Shown here piece by piece: positions 38,073 to 47,983 of a stretch of DNA of 64,000 nt (position 1 is its first letter; each line of letters starts with the position of its first letter). Position numbers and translations under genes: made by a program. This DNA comes from Sphingomonas profundi. GTDB lineage: Bacteria; Pseudomonadota; Alphaproteobacteria; Sphingomonadales; Sphingomonadaceae. The stretch is from NCBI RefSeq assembly GCF_009739515.1, contig NZ_CP046535.1, forward strand, positions 806,001-870,000. The letters are read 5' to 3'. The notes beneath the pieces were generated by a model. The model did no database searches. It saw only the letters and a list, made by a program, of their open reading frames with translations, and had not been told where the DNA came from.

Positions 38073-40082
38073 GTGTTGCGAAGATTGACGCGGTTCGCGC
38101 TCGCGGCCTCCCTCAGCTGGGCCGCCGTTGCCGCAACGGCGCAGCCGGGGCCGGTGGATCCGGAGTTCGACGCCGCCCTGCCGCCGCTGGAGGCCACGCA
38201 GGCGCCGCCGGCCGAGGCCACGCCCGCGCAGATCCCGCCAGTGGCGCCCGATCCGGAACTCGCCCGGCCGCTGCCGCCGATCGCCACCTTCGATGCGACC
38301 CCGCCGCCTGCGACCACGACGCAGCCCAAGGCCGATCCCGACGCGCGCATCCGCTACACCAGCAAGGTGACGGGGCTGGACGCCGTGTCCCTAGACGACG
38401 CGTTCAAGGCGCTCTCGGCGCTGCGCAAGGGCAAGGGCAAGGCGGCCAACGCCACGCAGGTGCAGGCGCGCGCGGACGAGGATGTGAAGCTGATCGAGCG
38501 GCTGCTGCGGTCCGAAGGCTATTATGACGGGCTCGCCGTCGCCACCGTGGATCCCGTCGGCGATGCGCCGGGGCAGGTGGCGGTGACGATCGCCGCCACG
38601 CCGGGCGACCGCTACGCGCTGGGCGCGATCGAGACGCGGCTGGACGACCCGAACGCACAGCCGCTGACCCGCGCCGCCCTTGGCCTGAAGACCGGCGACC
38701 CGATCGTCGCCGCCGCGATCGAGACGGCCGAGGCCAATGTGGCGCTGCGGCTGCCGGAGCAGGGCTATCCCTTCGTCGCGGTCGGCGCGCGCGACGTGCT
38801 GCTCGACGATGCGACGCATCGCGGCGACTATACGCTGCCGGTGACGGCGGGGCCGCGCTCCTCCTTCGGCGCGCTGCGCGCGGCGGGAGACCCGGTGTTC
38901 GCGGTGGACCATCTGGCGATCTTCCCGCGCTTCAAGGCGGGCGAGCTGTACGACAGCCGCAAGGTGGACGACCTGCGGCAGGCGCTGGTGGCGACCAGCC
39001 TGTTCCAGTCCGTCGCGGTGGAGCCGGTGCGGACCGGCACGATCAACCCGGACGGCACCGAGGCGGTGGACCTGCTGGTGCGGCAGGCCAAGGGGCCGTG
39101 GCGCAGCCTGGCGGCGAGCGCCGGCTATGGCACCGGCGAGGGCATCAAGCTGACCGGATCGTGGACCCACCGCAACCTGTTCCCGCCGGAGGGCGCACTG
39201 ACGGTGGAGGCGGTGGCCGGCACCCAGCAGCAGAGCGTGGGCACCACCTTCCGCCGATCGAATGCCGGCAGGCGCGATCGCACCTTCCAGGCCAACGCCT
39301 CCGTCGCGCGGCAGCGGTTCGACGCCTATGATGCCGAGACGGCGAGCCTGGCCGCCAGCCTTGCCCGCACCAGCACGCCGATCTGGCAGAAGAAATGGAC
39401 CTATTCGATCGGCACGGAGCTGATCGCCACGCGCGAGACGCGCAACGTGGCGAACGACACCGATCGCACGCGCAGCACCTACCTGATCGCCGCCCTGCCG
39501 CTGCAGCTGGGCTATGACGGATCGGACAGCCTGCTCGATCCCACGCGCGGCTTCCGCGTCTCCGGCCGGCTGAGCCCGGAGGCGCAGCGGCGCGGCGGCG
39601 GCGGCGGCTTCGACGGCTATGCCCGCATGCTGCTGGAGACGAGCGCCTATTTTCCCGCGACCGGATCGATCGTGCTGGCCGGCCGCGCGCGGCTGGGATC
39701 GATCGTCGGCGCCACGCGGGACAGCATCGCGCCCTCCCGCCGGCTGTACGCCGGCGGCGGCGGATCGGTGCGCGGCTTCGGCTTTCAGGAGCTTGGGCCG
39801 AAGGACGCGAACAACGATCCGCTCGGCGGCCGATCGCTGACCGAGTTCGCGGTGGAGGCGCGCTACCGCTTCGGCAATTTCGGCATCGTGCCCTTCTTCG
39901 ATGCCGGACGGGTGGGCGAGGGATCGACGCCGAGCCTCTCGGGCCTGCGCTACGGTGCCGGCATCGGCGGGCGCTACTACACGAACTTCGGGCCGATGCG
40001 GGTGGACATCGCCACCCCGATCAACCGCCAGCCGGGCGAGTCGAAGGTCGCGCTCTACATCTCCATCGGGCAGGCGTTCTGA
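38073..40082 (+). CDS. tamA: Omp85-family translocation assembly protein TamA
   Basis: About 669 residues. Signal peptide (LTRFALAASLSWAAVAATAQ), then a Pro/Ala-rich linker to about residue 100, POTRA domains (about 105-350) and a C-terminal beta-barrel ending in phenylalanine (SIGQAF). GGGGSVRGFGFQELGP is the conserved VRGF motif. It overlaps tamB by one base (TGATG), the standard TAM pairing. GTG 38073 is the likely start; the frame opens earlier. Confidence 0.9.
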   Translation: MLRRLTRFALAASLSWAAVAATAQPGPVDPEFDAALPPLEATQAPPAEATPAQIPPVAPDPELARPLPPIATFDATPPPATTTQPKADPDARIRYTSKVTGLDAVSLDDAFKALSALRKGKGKAANATQVQARADEDVKLIERLLRSEGYYDGLAVATVDPVGDAPGQVAVTIAATPGDRYALGAIETRLDDPNAQPLTRAALGLKTGDPIVAAAIETAEANVALRLPEQGYPFVAVGARDVLLDDATHRGDYTLPVTAGPRSSFGALRAAGDPVFAVDHLAIFPRFKAGELYDSRKVDDLRQALVATSLFQSVAVEPVRTGTINPDGTEAVDLLVRQAKGPWRSLAASAGYGTGEGIKLTGSWTHRNLFPPEGALTVEAVAGTQQQSVGTTFRRSNAGRRDRTFQANASVARQRFDAYDAETASLAASLARTSTPIWQKKWTYSIGTELIATRETRNVANDTDRTRSTYLIAALPLQLGYDGSDSLLDPTRGFRVSGRLSPEAQRRGGGGGFDGYARMLLETSAYFPATGSIVLAGRARLGSIVGATRDSIAPSRRLYAGGGGSVRGFGFQELGPKDANNDPLGGRSLTEFAVEARYRFGNFGIVPFFDAGRVGEGSTPSLSGLRYGAGIGGRYYTNFGPMRVDIATPINRQPGESKVALYISIGQAF

Positions 40083-43000
40083 TGAACCCCGCCCTTCGCA
40101 CCACGCTGAAATGGGTCGGCATCGGCCTTGCCGCGATCGTCCTGATCGTGGCGGCGCTGCTGGTAGGCATCAATACCGGGCCGGGCCGCGCCTTCATGGC
40201 GCGGCAGATCGGCGGCTTCACCACCGAGAGCGGCATGGCCTTCCACGTCGACCGGATCGACGGATCGATCTACGGCCGCATGACCCTGGTGGGGCTGGAG
40301 GTGCGCGATCCCAAAGGCGCCTTCCTGACGGCGCCCGCCGTGACGGTGGACTGGCGGCCGTTCGCCTACATCAACAGCAAGGTGGACGTGCGCGAGGCGA
40401 GCGCGGCGACGATGACGCTGCTGCGCCTGCCTGAGCTGAAGCCCGTTCCCTCCGATCCGAACGCGCCGACCCTGCCGGACATCGACCTGGCGATCGGCCG
40501 GCTGGCGATCGACCGTTTCGTGGTGGAGCCGCCGGTGACGGGCAAGCGGCACATCGTGCGCCTTGCCGGATCCGCCGACATCGCCGACGGACGCGCGCGG
40601 ATAAACGCCGATGCCGACGCCATCCGCGCGGCCGGCGTGGCGGGCGGCGATCGCCTCACCCTGAGGCTGGATGCGGTGCCCGATGCCAACCGGCTGCTGA
40701 TCGACGCGAAGTTGGCGGCGCCGGCCGGCGGGCTGGTGGACAGCTATGCGGGCCTGGGCAAGCCGGTCTCGCTCTCGATCGACGGGCGCGGCGACTGGGC
40801 GAACTGGGCCGGGCGGGCCAGCGGCACCGTGGGCGGGCAGGTGATCGCCGATCTGGCGCTGACCGGCCGCGACGGCACCTTCGCGGCCAGGGGCGATGTG
40901 ATGCCCGGCGTCATCCTCACAGGCCCGGCGGCGCGGCTGACCGAGCCGGCGATCGCCATCGACGCCACCGCGAAGCTGGCCGACCGTAAGGCCGATACCG
41001 TGCTGCACGCGCGATCGGCGGCGATGGCGGTGGATGCCGCCGGCCTGATCGATCTCGCCAATAGCCGGCTCGGCGGGTTCAGGGTGCAGGGCCAGCTGCT
41101 GCGCCCAGGCGCCATCGCCGACAATGCCGCCGGGCGCGACATCCGCTTCGCCGCCACGCTGGACGGGCCGTTCGCCACGCCGACGGTCGAGTATCGCCTG
41201 AGCGCCGCCGCCGCCAGCTTCGGCACGATGGGGATCGAAGGCGTGCAGGCGAGCGGACGGGCGGTGATCGACACCGATCGCATCCGCATACCCGTGAACG
41301 CCACCGCGCGGCGCGTGACCGGGCTGAACGCGGCGGCCGGCGGCCTGCTGACCAACATCGCGATCAACGGCAACCTCGCTTACACCGGCGGGCGGCTGAT
41401 CTCCGACAATATCCGGCTGCGATCGGACCGGATCGACGCCACCGCCATCGTGATCGCGGATTTCGGCAAGGGCACCTATACCGGCGCGCTGAAGGGCCGG
41501 GTGAACGACTATCAGGTCGACGGGCTAGGCCGCATCAACCTCGTCACCGATGCGAACCTCGTCACCGGGCCGAAGGGCGGCTTCGGCATCAAGGGCCGCG
41601 TGCGGGTGACGACACGGCGGCTGGACAATGCCTCGATCCGCGACCAGCTGGGCGGCAATGCCGTCATCACCGCCGACGTGGGCTTCGACGAGGACGGGAT
41701 CGCCTCCGTCAGCAACCTGCGCGTCACGGCACCGAACCTGCGGGTGACGGGCGGCAGCGGCCGCTACGCGCCGGACGGGCGGATTGCGTTCAGGGCGCAG
41801 GGGCAGTCCAAGCTCTACGGCCCGTTCAGCGTGACCGCATCCGGCACCCTGGAGCGGCCGGTGGTGAAGCTGGTCGCGCCACGGCCCTATGTGGGCGTGC
41901 AGCTGTCCAACGTGGAGGCGACCCTGACGGGATCGGCCGCCGGCTATCGCGTCGTCGCGCGGGGCGGATCGCCCTACGGGCCGTTCAACGCCGACGTGCT
42001 GATCCGATCGGGGCGCGGGCCGCTGGCCATCGACATCGCCACCGCCCGCTTCGCCGGCGTGGACTTCCGCGGCAATCTGGTGGCGACGCCGGCCGGGCCG
42101 TTCGCCGGCACGCTGACGCTCGCCGGATCGGGGCTGAACGGCACGGTGCGGCTGGCCGCCGCCGGCGCCAACCAGCGCGCCGACGTGGACGTGCGCGCGT
42201 CCGCCGCGCGCATCCCCGGCGACGTGCCGATCACCATCGGCCGCGGCGTGATCCGCGCCACGGCGATCCTGTACCCGAACGCGCCCTCGATCCAGGCGAG
42301 CGCGGCCCTGGCTGATGTGACGCAAGGGTCGTTCGTGCTGACCAGCCTGCAGGGACGGGTGAACTATCAGGGCGGGCGCGGCACGGCGGCGGTGATCGCC
42401 AAGGGGCGCAGCGGCGTGCCGTTCGACATCGCCGCGCAGGCCGCCCTCTCGCCCACCCTGATCCGCGCCAACGCGAAGGGATCGGTCAACAACCTGGCCT
42501 TCCGTCTGGCGAGCCCGGCCGAGATCCGCAAGGCCGGCGCTGAGTGGGTGCTGAGCCCGGCGACGGTGGTGCTGCCGCAGGGGCAGGTGCTGATCGCCGG
42601 CCGCTACGGCGCCACCACGCAGGCGACCGCGCGGCTGAACAATCTCGATCTCTCGATCGTGCAGGCGGCGGTGCCGGGCCTGGGCCTGGGCGGCAAGGCG
42701 AGCGGCACGGTGGAGATGCGCCTGCCGGCCGGCGGCGGCCTGCCGGTGGTGGATGCCCGGCTGAATATCGCCCGCTTCACCCGCACCGGCGCGCTCGTGG
42801 TGTCGCAGCCGGTGGACATTGCGCTGCTGGGCCGGCTGGACAACACGGCCGGCGACGTGCGGGCACTGATCCGGCGCGGCGGCGCGGTGGTGGGGCGGAT
42901 GCAGGCGCGGCTGGCGCCGATCCCGGCCGGGGCGTCGATTAGCGACCGCCTGTTCGCGGCGGCGCTCTCCGGCGGGGTGCGCTACAACGGCCCGGCCGAA

Positions 43001-44251
43001 GTGCTGTGGACGCTCACCGGCATCGCCGGCCAGCAGGTGAGCGGGCCGGTGGCGGTGGCGGCGGACTTCAGCGGGCGGCTGGGCCAGCCGAACGTCACCG
43101 GCATCGTCCGCGCCAACGCCCTGCGCTACGAGAACGACGTCTATGGCACGACCATCGCGAACATCGCGGTGGACGGGCGCTTCACCCAGAACCGGTTCGA
43201 ACTGGCGAAGTTCACCGGCAATGCCGGCACCGGCACGATCGCGGCATCCGGCTATGTCGGCCTAGACGCGGCGAGCGGCTTCCCGATGGACATCCGCGTC
43301 AACCTCCGCCGGGCGCAGCTGGCGCGCAGCGAGGCGATCGCCGCCACCGTCTCCGGCACGCTCGCAATCTCGAATAGCAAGGCGGCGGGCGCGCTGATCA
43401 AGGGCGACCTGACGATCCCCGAGGTGCGCTACGAGATCATCCGCCAGGGCGCGGCCGAGGTGGCCGAGCTGGAAGGCGTGCGCCGCAAGAACGCACCGCC
43501 GGTGAAGCCCGTCGCCGAGACGGTGCCGAGCAACTGGAAGCTCGACATCCGCGTCCGTGCCGACAACCGCATCTTCGTGAGCGGCATGGGGCTGGAGGCG
43601 GAGTGGAGCACCGACATGCGGATCGGCGGCACGGCGACGCGGCCGGTGATCGTCGGCGACCTAGACGTGCTGCGCGGCACCTACTCCTTCGCCGGCCGCC
43701 GCTTCGAGCTGGCGAACAGCAGCAAGGTGACGTTCGACGGTGGCGACTTCCTGAACCCGCAGCTGAACATCTCCGCCAGCACCACGGTGGAGAGCGTGAC
43801 GGCGACGATCGCGATCGCCGGCCGCGCGCAGGCGCCGCAGATCAGCTTCACCTCGACGCCCAACCTGCCGCAGGACGAGGTGCTCTCGCGCCTGCTGTTC
43901 GGATCTTCGGTGACGTCGCTGTCACCGACGCAGGCGATCCAGCTGGCGGCCGCGCTCAACTCGCTGCGCGGATCGGGCGGCGGCGGGCTCAACCCGCTCG
44001 GCAAGCTGCGCTCGGCGACAGGGATCGACCGGCTGCGCGTGCTGGGCGCGGACAAGACGGCCGGGCGCGGTACGGCGCTGGCGGCGGGGCAGTACATCTC
44101 CAACGACATCTATGTGGAGGTGATCACCGATGCGCGCGGCTTCACCGCCACGCAGCTGGAGATATCGTTGTCGAAGGCGCTCAGCGTGCTCTCCCAGACC
44201 GGATCGTTCGGCGGATCGAGCGTGAACCTGCGATATTCGAAGGACTATTGA
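40082..44251 (+). CDS. tamB: TamB-domain translocation and assembly protein
   Basis: 1389-residue inner-membrane-anchored periplasmic protein. One N-terminal span (residues 8-30) and an AsmA-like start are followed by a long beta-taco repeat body and the C-terminal DUF490/TamB domain (about 1030-1389; GTYSFAGRRFELANSSKVTF and LPQDEVLSRLLFG are diagnostic). TamB-like proteins move lipids or assist outer-membrane protein insertion, working with TamA. Length is normal for the family. Confidence 0.94.
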   Translation: MNPALRTTLKWVGIGLAAIVLIVAALLVGINTGPGRAFMARQIGGFTTESGMAFHVDRIDGSIYGRMTLVGLEVRDPKGAFLTAPAVTVDWRPFAYINSKVDVREASAATMTLLRLPELKPVPSDPNAPTLPDIDLAIGRLAIDRFVVEPPVTGKRHIVRLAGSADIADGRARINADADAIRAAGVAGGDRLTLRLDAVPDANRLLIDAKLAAPAGGLVDSYAGLGKPVSLSIDGRGDWANWAGRASGTVGGQVIADLALTGRDGTFAARGDVMPGVILTGPAARLTEPAIAIDATAKLADRKADTVLHARSAAMAVDAAGLIDLANSRLGGFRVQGQLLRPGAIADNAAGRDIRFAATLDGPFATPTVEYRLSAAAASFGTMGIEGVQASGRAVIDTDRIRIPVNATARRVTGLNAAAGGLLTNIAINGNLAYTGGRLISDNIRLRSDRIDATAIVIADFGKGTYTGALKGRVNDYQVDGLGRINLVTDANLVTGPKGGFGIKGRVRVTTRRLDNASIRDQLGGNAVITADVGFDEDGIASVSNLRVTAPNLRVTGGSGRYAPDGRIAFRAQGQSKLYGPFSVTASGTLERPVVKLVAPRPYVGVQLSNVEATLTGSAAGYRVVARGGSPYGPFNADVLIRSGRGPLAIDIATARFAGVDFRGNLVATPAGPFAGTLTLAGSGLNGTVRLAAAGANQRADVDVRASAARIPGDVPITIGRGVIRATAILYPNAPSIQASAALADVTQGSFVLTSLQGRVNYQGGRGTAAVIAKGRSGVPFDIAAQAALSPTLIRANAKGSVNNLAFRLASPAEIRKAGAEWVLSPATVVLPQGQVLIAGRYGATTQATARLNNLDLSIVQAAVPGLGLGGKASGTVEMRLPAGGGLPVVDARLNIARFTRTGALVVSQPVDIALLGRLDNTAGDVRALIRRGGAVVGRMQARLAPIPAGASISDRLFAAALSGGVRYNGPAEVLWTLTGIAGQQVSGPVAVAADFSGRLGQPNVTGIVRANALRYENDVYGTTIANIAVDGRFTQNRFELAKFTGNAGTGTIAASGYVGLDAASGFPMDIRVNLRRAQLARSEAIAATVSGTLAISNSKAAGALIKGDLTIPEVRYEIIRQGAAEVAELEGVRRKNAPPVKPVAETVPSNWKLDIRVRADNRIFVSGMGLEAEWSTDMRIGGTATRPVIVGDLDVLRGTYSFAGRRFELANSSKVTFDGGDFLNPQLNISASTTVESVTATIAIAGRAQAPQISFTSTPNLPQDEVLSRLLFGSSVTSLSPTQAIQLAAALNSLRGSGGGGLNPLGKLRSATGIDRLRVLGADKTAGRGTALAAGQYISNDIYVEVITDARGFTATQLEISLSKALSVLSQTGSFGGSSVNLRYSKDY

Positions 44252-44302
44252 GGCGCGCGCGCCGGCACCTCAGGGAAGGCGCGAATCAGGGCCGGCGCCG
44301 CC

Positions 44303-45715
44303 TCAACATTCGACGACGTTCACCGCCAGGCCGCCGAGGCTGGTCTCCTTATATTTGGAGCGCATGTCCTCGCCGGTCTGGCGCATCGTCTCGATCACCG
44401 CGTCCAGGCTGACGATATGCTGGCCGTCGCCCTGCAGGGCCAGATAGGCGGCGTTGATCGCCTTGATCGCGCCCATCGTGTTCCGCTCGATACAGGGGAT
44501 CTGGACGAGGCCGCCGATCGGATCGCAGGTGAGGCCGAGATTATGCTCCATGCCGATCTCGGCCGCATTCTCGATCTGGCGGTTGGTGGCGCCGAGTGCC
44601 GCGGCGAGCCCCGCCGCCGCCATCGAGCAGGCGACGCCCACCTCGCCCTGGCACCCCATCTCCGCCGCGGAGATGGACGCGCGCTTCTTGTAGAGGAAGC
44701 CGATCGCCGCCGCCGTCGTCAGCAGCAGGCGGCTGCCTTCGCGGGTGGGGGCGGCGGTGAACACCTCATAATATTTGAGGACCGCCGGCAGCACGCCGGC
44801 AGCACCGTTGGTAGGCGCGGTGACGACGCGGCCGCCGGCGGCATTCTCCTCGTTCACCGCCAGCGCCCAGAGGCTCACCCACTCGAACACGGTGGACGGA
44901 TCGCTGCGCGGCCCGCGGGCGAGCAGGCGATCGTGCAGATCCTTGGCGCGGCGGCGCACCTTCAGGCCGCCGGGCAGCATCCCGTCCGCCGCGCAGCCGC
45001 GCGTGACGCAGGCGAGCATCGCCTCGCGCACCGCATCGAGGAAGGCGTGGGTCTCCTCGTCCGATCGCCAGGCGCGCTCGTTGGCGGCGACGATCTCGCC
45101 GATGGAGCGGCCGGTGGCGTCGCCGATCTCCAGCAGCCCGGCACCGGAGGAGAAGGGATAGGGCAGGGTGATGTTGACGCGCGCCGCCGGCTCGCCCTCG
45201 CGCCGGATCGCGCCGCCGCCGATCGAGAAATAGACCGCCTGCTCGATCCCGCCGTCCGCCGCCCAGGCGGTGAAGCGCATGGCATTGGCGTGGCCGGGCA
45301 GGAAGGTGCCGCGGCGGAACAGCAGGTCGCCCTGCTCCACGAACGGCACCGGCGTCCCGCCCGCCAGCGGCAGTGTGCCGCTCTCGCGGATCGCGGCCAG
45401 GGCGGTTGGGATCGCATCCGGATCGATCGTCTCCGGCGTCGCGCCGGAGAGGCCGAGCAGGATCGCCGAGTCGGTCGCGTGGCCGTGGCCGGTCAGCGCC
45501 AGCGAGCCGAACAGCTCGCACTGCACCCGCGCGACCGGCCCCCGCGCCACCACGCGATCGGCGAAGTCGAAGGCCGCGCGCATCGGCCCGACGGTGTGGC
45601 TGCTGGACGGGCCGACGCCGATCGTGAACAGTTCCACCACGCTTATCGCGCGGGCGATGTCGGCGCGCTCCGTGCCGGGGCGCGCATCCGCCAGGTCCGT
45701 TTCGCTGTCGCTCAT
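44303..45715 (-). CDS. sdaA: L-serine ammonia-lyase (L-serine dehydratase)
   Basis: 470-residue single-chain iron-sulfur serine dehydratase giving pyruvate and ammonia. SVVELFTIGVGPSSSHTVGP near the N-terminus is the beta domain; EMGCQGEVGVACSMAAAG, LGLTCDPIGG and QIPCIERN supply the cysteines for the [4Fe-4S] cluster. The C-terminal KYKETSLGGLAVNVVEC ends in Cys, the known tail that closes the active site in this enzyme type. ATG 45715. Confidence 0.95.
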   Translation of the reverse strand: MSDSETDLADARPGTERADIARAISVVELFTIGVGPSSSHTVGPMRAAFDFADRVVARGPVARVQCELFGSLALTGHGHATDSAILLGLSGATPETIDPDAIPTALAAIRESGTLPLAGGTPVPFVEQGDLLFRRGTFLPGHANAMRFTAWAADGGIEQAVYFSIGGGAIRREGEPAARVNITLPYPFSSGAGLLEIGDATGRSIGEIVAANERAWRSDEETHAFLDAVREAMLACVTRGCAADGMLPGGLKVRRRAKDLHDRLLARGPRSDPSTVFEWVSLWALAVNEENAAGGRVVTAPTNGAAGVLPAVLKYYEVFTAAPTREGSRLLLTTAAAIGFLYKKRASISAAEMGCQGEVGVACSMAAAGLAAALGATNRQIENAAEIGMEHNLGLTCDPIGGLVQIPCIERNTMGAIKAINAAYLALQGDGQHIVSLDAVIETMRQTGEDMRSKYKETSLGGLAVNVVEC

Positions 45716-45768
45716 CGGTCGACCTAGCAGCGGCGCCGCCGGAACCGCCAGCGCAAAGATGGGGCGGT

Positions 45769-46131
45769 TCAGCCGCCGGCGGTGAGCGGCGGGGTCTGCT
45801 GGTGCTGGACGACGCGCCACTCCTCATGCGCCAGCCGGCGGTAGGTGGAGGTGCAGTAGGCATGGTAGGCGCGGCCGTCGTCCGCCTCGGCCGTGGCGCT
45901 ATAGGCGATCACGATCAGCCCTTCCTGCGGCCGCATGATCCGCCCGTCGGCGAAGCTGACGCGCGACCAGCGCGGGGTCTCTGCCACCGCCTCGATCGCC
46001 TCCGCGCCGCTCAGCACGTAGGGGATGGTCGGCAGCACCATCACGCAGGCATCGTCGATCGCCGCGCGATAATGGTCGGCATAGCCGGTCCACAGGCCTT
46101 CCTCGAACGCCCAAACCCGCTGGTCTTCCAC
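45769..46131 (-). CDS. SnoaL-like/NTF2-fold protein (DUF4440-type)
   Basis: 120-residue soluble protein of the NTF2-like cone fold, shown by WAFEEGLWTGYADHYRAAID, YVLSGAEAIEAV and the closing EEWRVVQHQQTP strand. Members bind small hydrophobic ligands or act as subunits; no catalytic residues can be named here. GTG start with GGAGGCGGCC upstream. It lies just upstream of sdaA on the same strand with 53 bp between. Confidence 0.75.
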   Translation of the reverse strand: MEDQRVWAFEEGLWTGYADHYRAAIDDACVMVLPTIPYVLSGAEAIEAVAETPRWSRVSFADGRIMRPQEGLIVIAYSATAEADDGRAYHAYCTSTYRRLAHEEWRVVQHQQTPPLTAGG

Positions 46132-46230
46132 GGCCGCCTCCTCTGATCAGTCGAGGCGGGAAGCGCGGCGGCGCGGCGAATGTTCCCGTCGTGCCGGGGT
46201 CGTTCCCACGCCCCCAAGGCAGCCTCAGCC

Positions 46231-46244
46231 ATGTTGGGCAACAT
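46231..46244. repeat. Palindrome ATGTTG-N2-CAACAT upstream of pit
   Basis: Six-base perfect arms with 2-base spacer, 56 bp before the pit ATG in the 168-bp divergent region. It could be an operator for pit. It does not match a Pho box. Confidence 0.35.
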
Positions 46245-46299
46245 GCGTGTCACAATGCAGCATTACACCGGGGTCCAGCCACCAGCGGGGACACGATTC

Positions 46300-47910
46300 A
46301 TGAACGCCACCATCGCAGCGGCGGGGCACAGCTCCCGACCGGATCTGGACAAGGGGCTCGGCGTCGCCGGGAAGATGGGTTTCCTCGCCGCGGTCGTCGC
46401 GGCGATCGCCTATGTCGCCTACAGCGTCTACTCGGACGCGACCGCGGTGGGGGTGGTCGCCACCGCCTACCTGCCGTACGTGCTGCTGTTCGTCGCCCTG
46501 CTGATCGCCCTCGGGTTCGAGTTCGTCAACGGCTTCCACGATACCGCCAACGCCGTGGCCACGGTGATCTACACCAACGCCATGCCGGCGAACGTGGCCG
46601 TCGTGTGGTCCGGCTTCTTCAACTTCCTCGGCGTGCTGCTCTCAACGGGCGCGGTGGCGTTCGGTATCGTCTCGCTGCTGCCGGTGGAGCTGATCCTGCA
46701 GGTGGGATCGGACGCCGGCTTCGCGATGGTGTTCGCGCTGCTGATCGCCGCGATCATGTGGAACCTGGCGACCTGGTCGCTGGGCATTCCCTCCTCCAGC
46801 TCGCACACGCTGATCGGATCGATCATCGGCGTGGGCGTGGCCAATGCGCTGATGCACGGCAAGAGCGGCACCTCCGGCGTGGACTGGGGCAAGGCGACCG
46901 AGATCGGCGAGGCGCTGCTGTTCTCGCCGCTGATCGGCTTCGGCCTTGCCGCCCTGCTGTTCCTGGCGATGAAGCTGCTGGTGCGCAACGAGGCGCTCTA
47001 TCGCGAGCCGCAGGCCGGCCTGCCGCCGCCCTGGTGGATCCGCGGCCTGCTGATCTTCACCTGCACCGGCGTCAGCTTCGCCCACGGATCGAACGACGGG
47101 CAGAAGGGCATGGGCCTGATCATGCTGATCCTGATCGGCACGGTGCCCACCGCCTATGCGCTGAACCGCGCGGTGCCGGCGCAATATACCGCCGAGTTCC
47201 ACAGCCGCTCGCTGGCCGTGTCGGAGATGCTGCGGCCGCATGTGGGCCAGGTCGTCGCCGGCGATCCGGCGCAGGCGCGCACCGCGGTGACACGCTACAT
47301 CGCCGACAAGGCCTACTCGCCCAACACGCTGCCGGCGCTGAGCACGCTGGTGATCGACATCGACAAGCAGGTGATGGGCTACGGATCGCTGGCGCAGGTG
47401 CCGGCGGCGGCCGTGGGCAACATCCGCAACGACATGTATCTCTCCGCCGAGGCGATCAAGCATCTGGGCAAGGAGAAGGCGGCCGGCCTTTCCGAGCAGG
47501 AGGTCGACACGCTGACCACTTACAAGAAGTCGCTGGACAGCGGCACGCGCTTCATCCCGACCTGGGTGAAGGTGGCGGTGGCGTTCGCCCTGGGCCTGGG
47601 CACGATGGTGGGCTGGAAGCGCATCGTGGTGACGGTGGGCGAGAAGATCGGCAAGACCCACCTCACCTATGCGCAGGGCGCATCGGCCGAGCTGGTGGCG
47701 ATGGGGACGATCTTCTCGGCCGACGCGCTGGGCCTGCCGGTATCGACCACGCACGTGCTCTCCTCCGGCGTGGCGGGCACGATGGCGGCTAACGGATCGG
47801 GCTTGCAGATGAGCACGATCCGCAACATGCTGATGGCCTGGGTGCTGACGCTCCCGGTCTCCATCCTGCTCGCGGGGCTGCTCTACGCGCTCTTCTCCGT
47901 CATCTTCTGA
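46300..47910 (+). CDS. pit: Low-affinity inorganic phosphate transporter (Pit family)
   Basis: 536-residue inner-membrane phosphate (metal-phosphate):H+ symporter. The duplicated family signature is present: FVNGFHDTANAVATVIYT near 75-92 and FAHGSNDGQKGMG near 260-272, with SLGIPSSSSHTLIGS and GLPVSTTHVLSSG. Between the halves, residues about 300-420 are a soluble insert (helical, polar), longer than in short Pit proteins. ATG 46300 has GGGGACACG upstream. A CorA/ZntB-type gene follows directly. Confidence 0.94.
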   Translation: MNATIAAAGHSSRPDLDKGLGVAGKMGFLAAVVAAIAYVAYSVYSDATAVGVVATAYLPYVLLFVALLIALGFEFVNGFHDTANAVATVIYTNAMPANVAVVWSGFFNFLGVLLSTGAVAFGIVSLLPVELILQVGSDAGFAMVFALLIAAIMWNLATWSLGIPSSSSHTLIGSIIGVGVANALMHGKSGTSGVDWGKATEIGEALLFSPLIGFGLAALLFLAMKLLVRNEALYREPQAGLPPPWWIRGLLIFTCTGVSFAHGSNDGQKGMGLIMLILIGTVPTAYALNRAVPAQYTAEFHSRSLAVSEMLRPHVGQVVAGDPAQARTAVTRYIADKAYSPNTLPALSTLVIDIDKQVMGYGSLAQVPAAAVGNIRNDMYLSAEAIKHLGKEKAAGLSEQEVDTLTTYKKSLDSGTRFIPTWVKVAVAFALGLGTMVGWKRIVVTVGEKIGKTHLTYAQGASAELVAMGTIFSADALGLPVSTTHVLSSGVAGTMAANGSGLQMSTIRNMLMAWVLTLPVSILLAGLLYALFSVIF

Positions 47911-47983
47911 GCCGGCGCCGGCGGGCGACGCGGCGGCCGAACGCATCCCCACGGGGTTCTCGTTCGAGCCGCCGCGCGCCGGC

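Noticed and set aside
46250-46299. Possible Pho box (TGTCAC ... TTACAC) upstream of pit
   Set aside because: The two half-sites are 15 bases apart, not the 11-base period of PhoB boxes.
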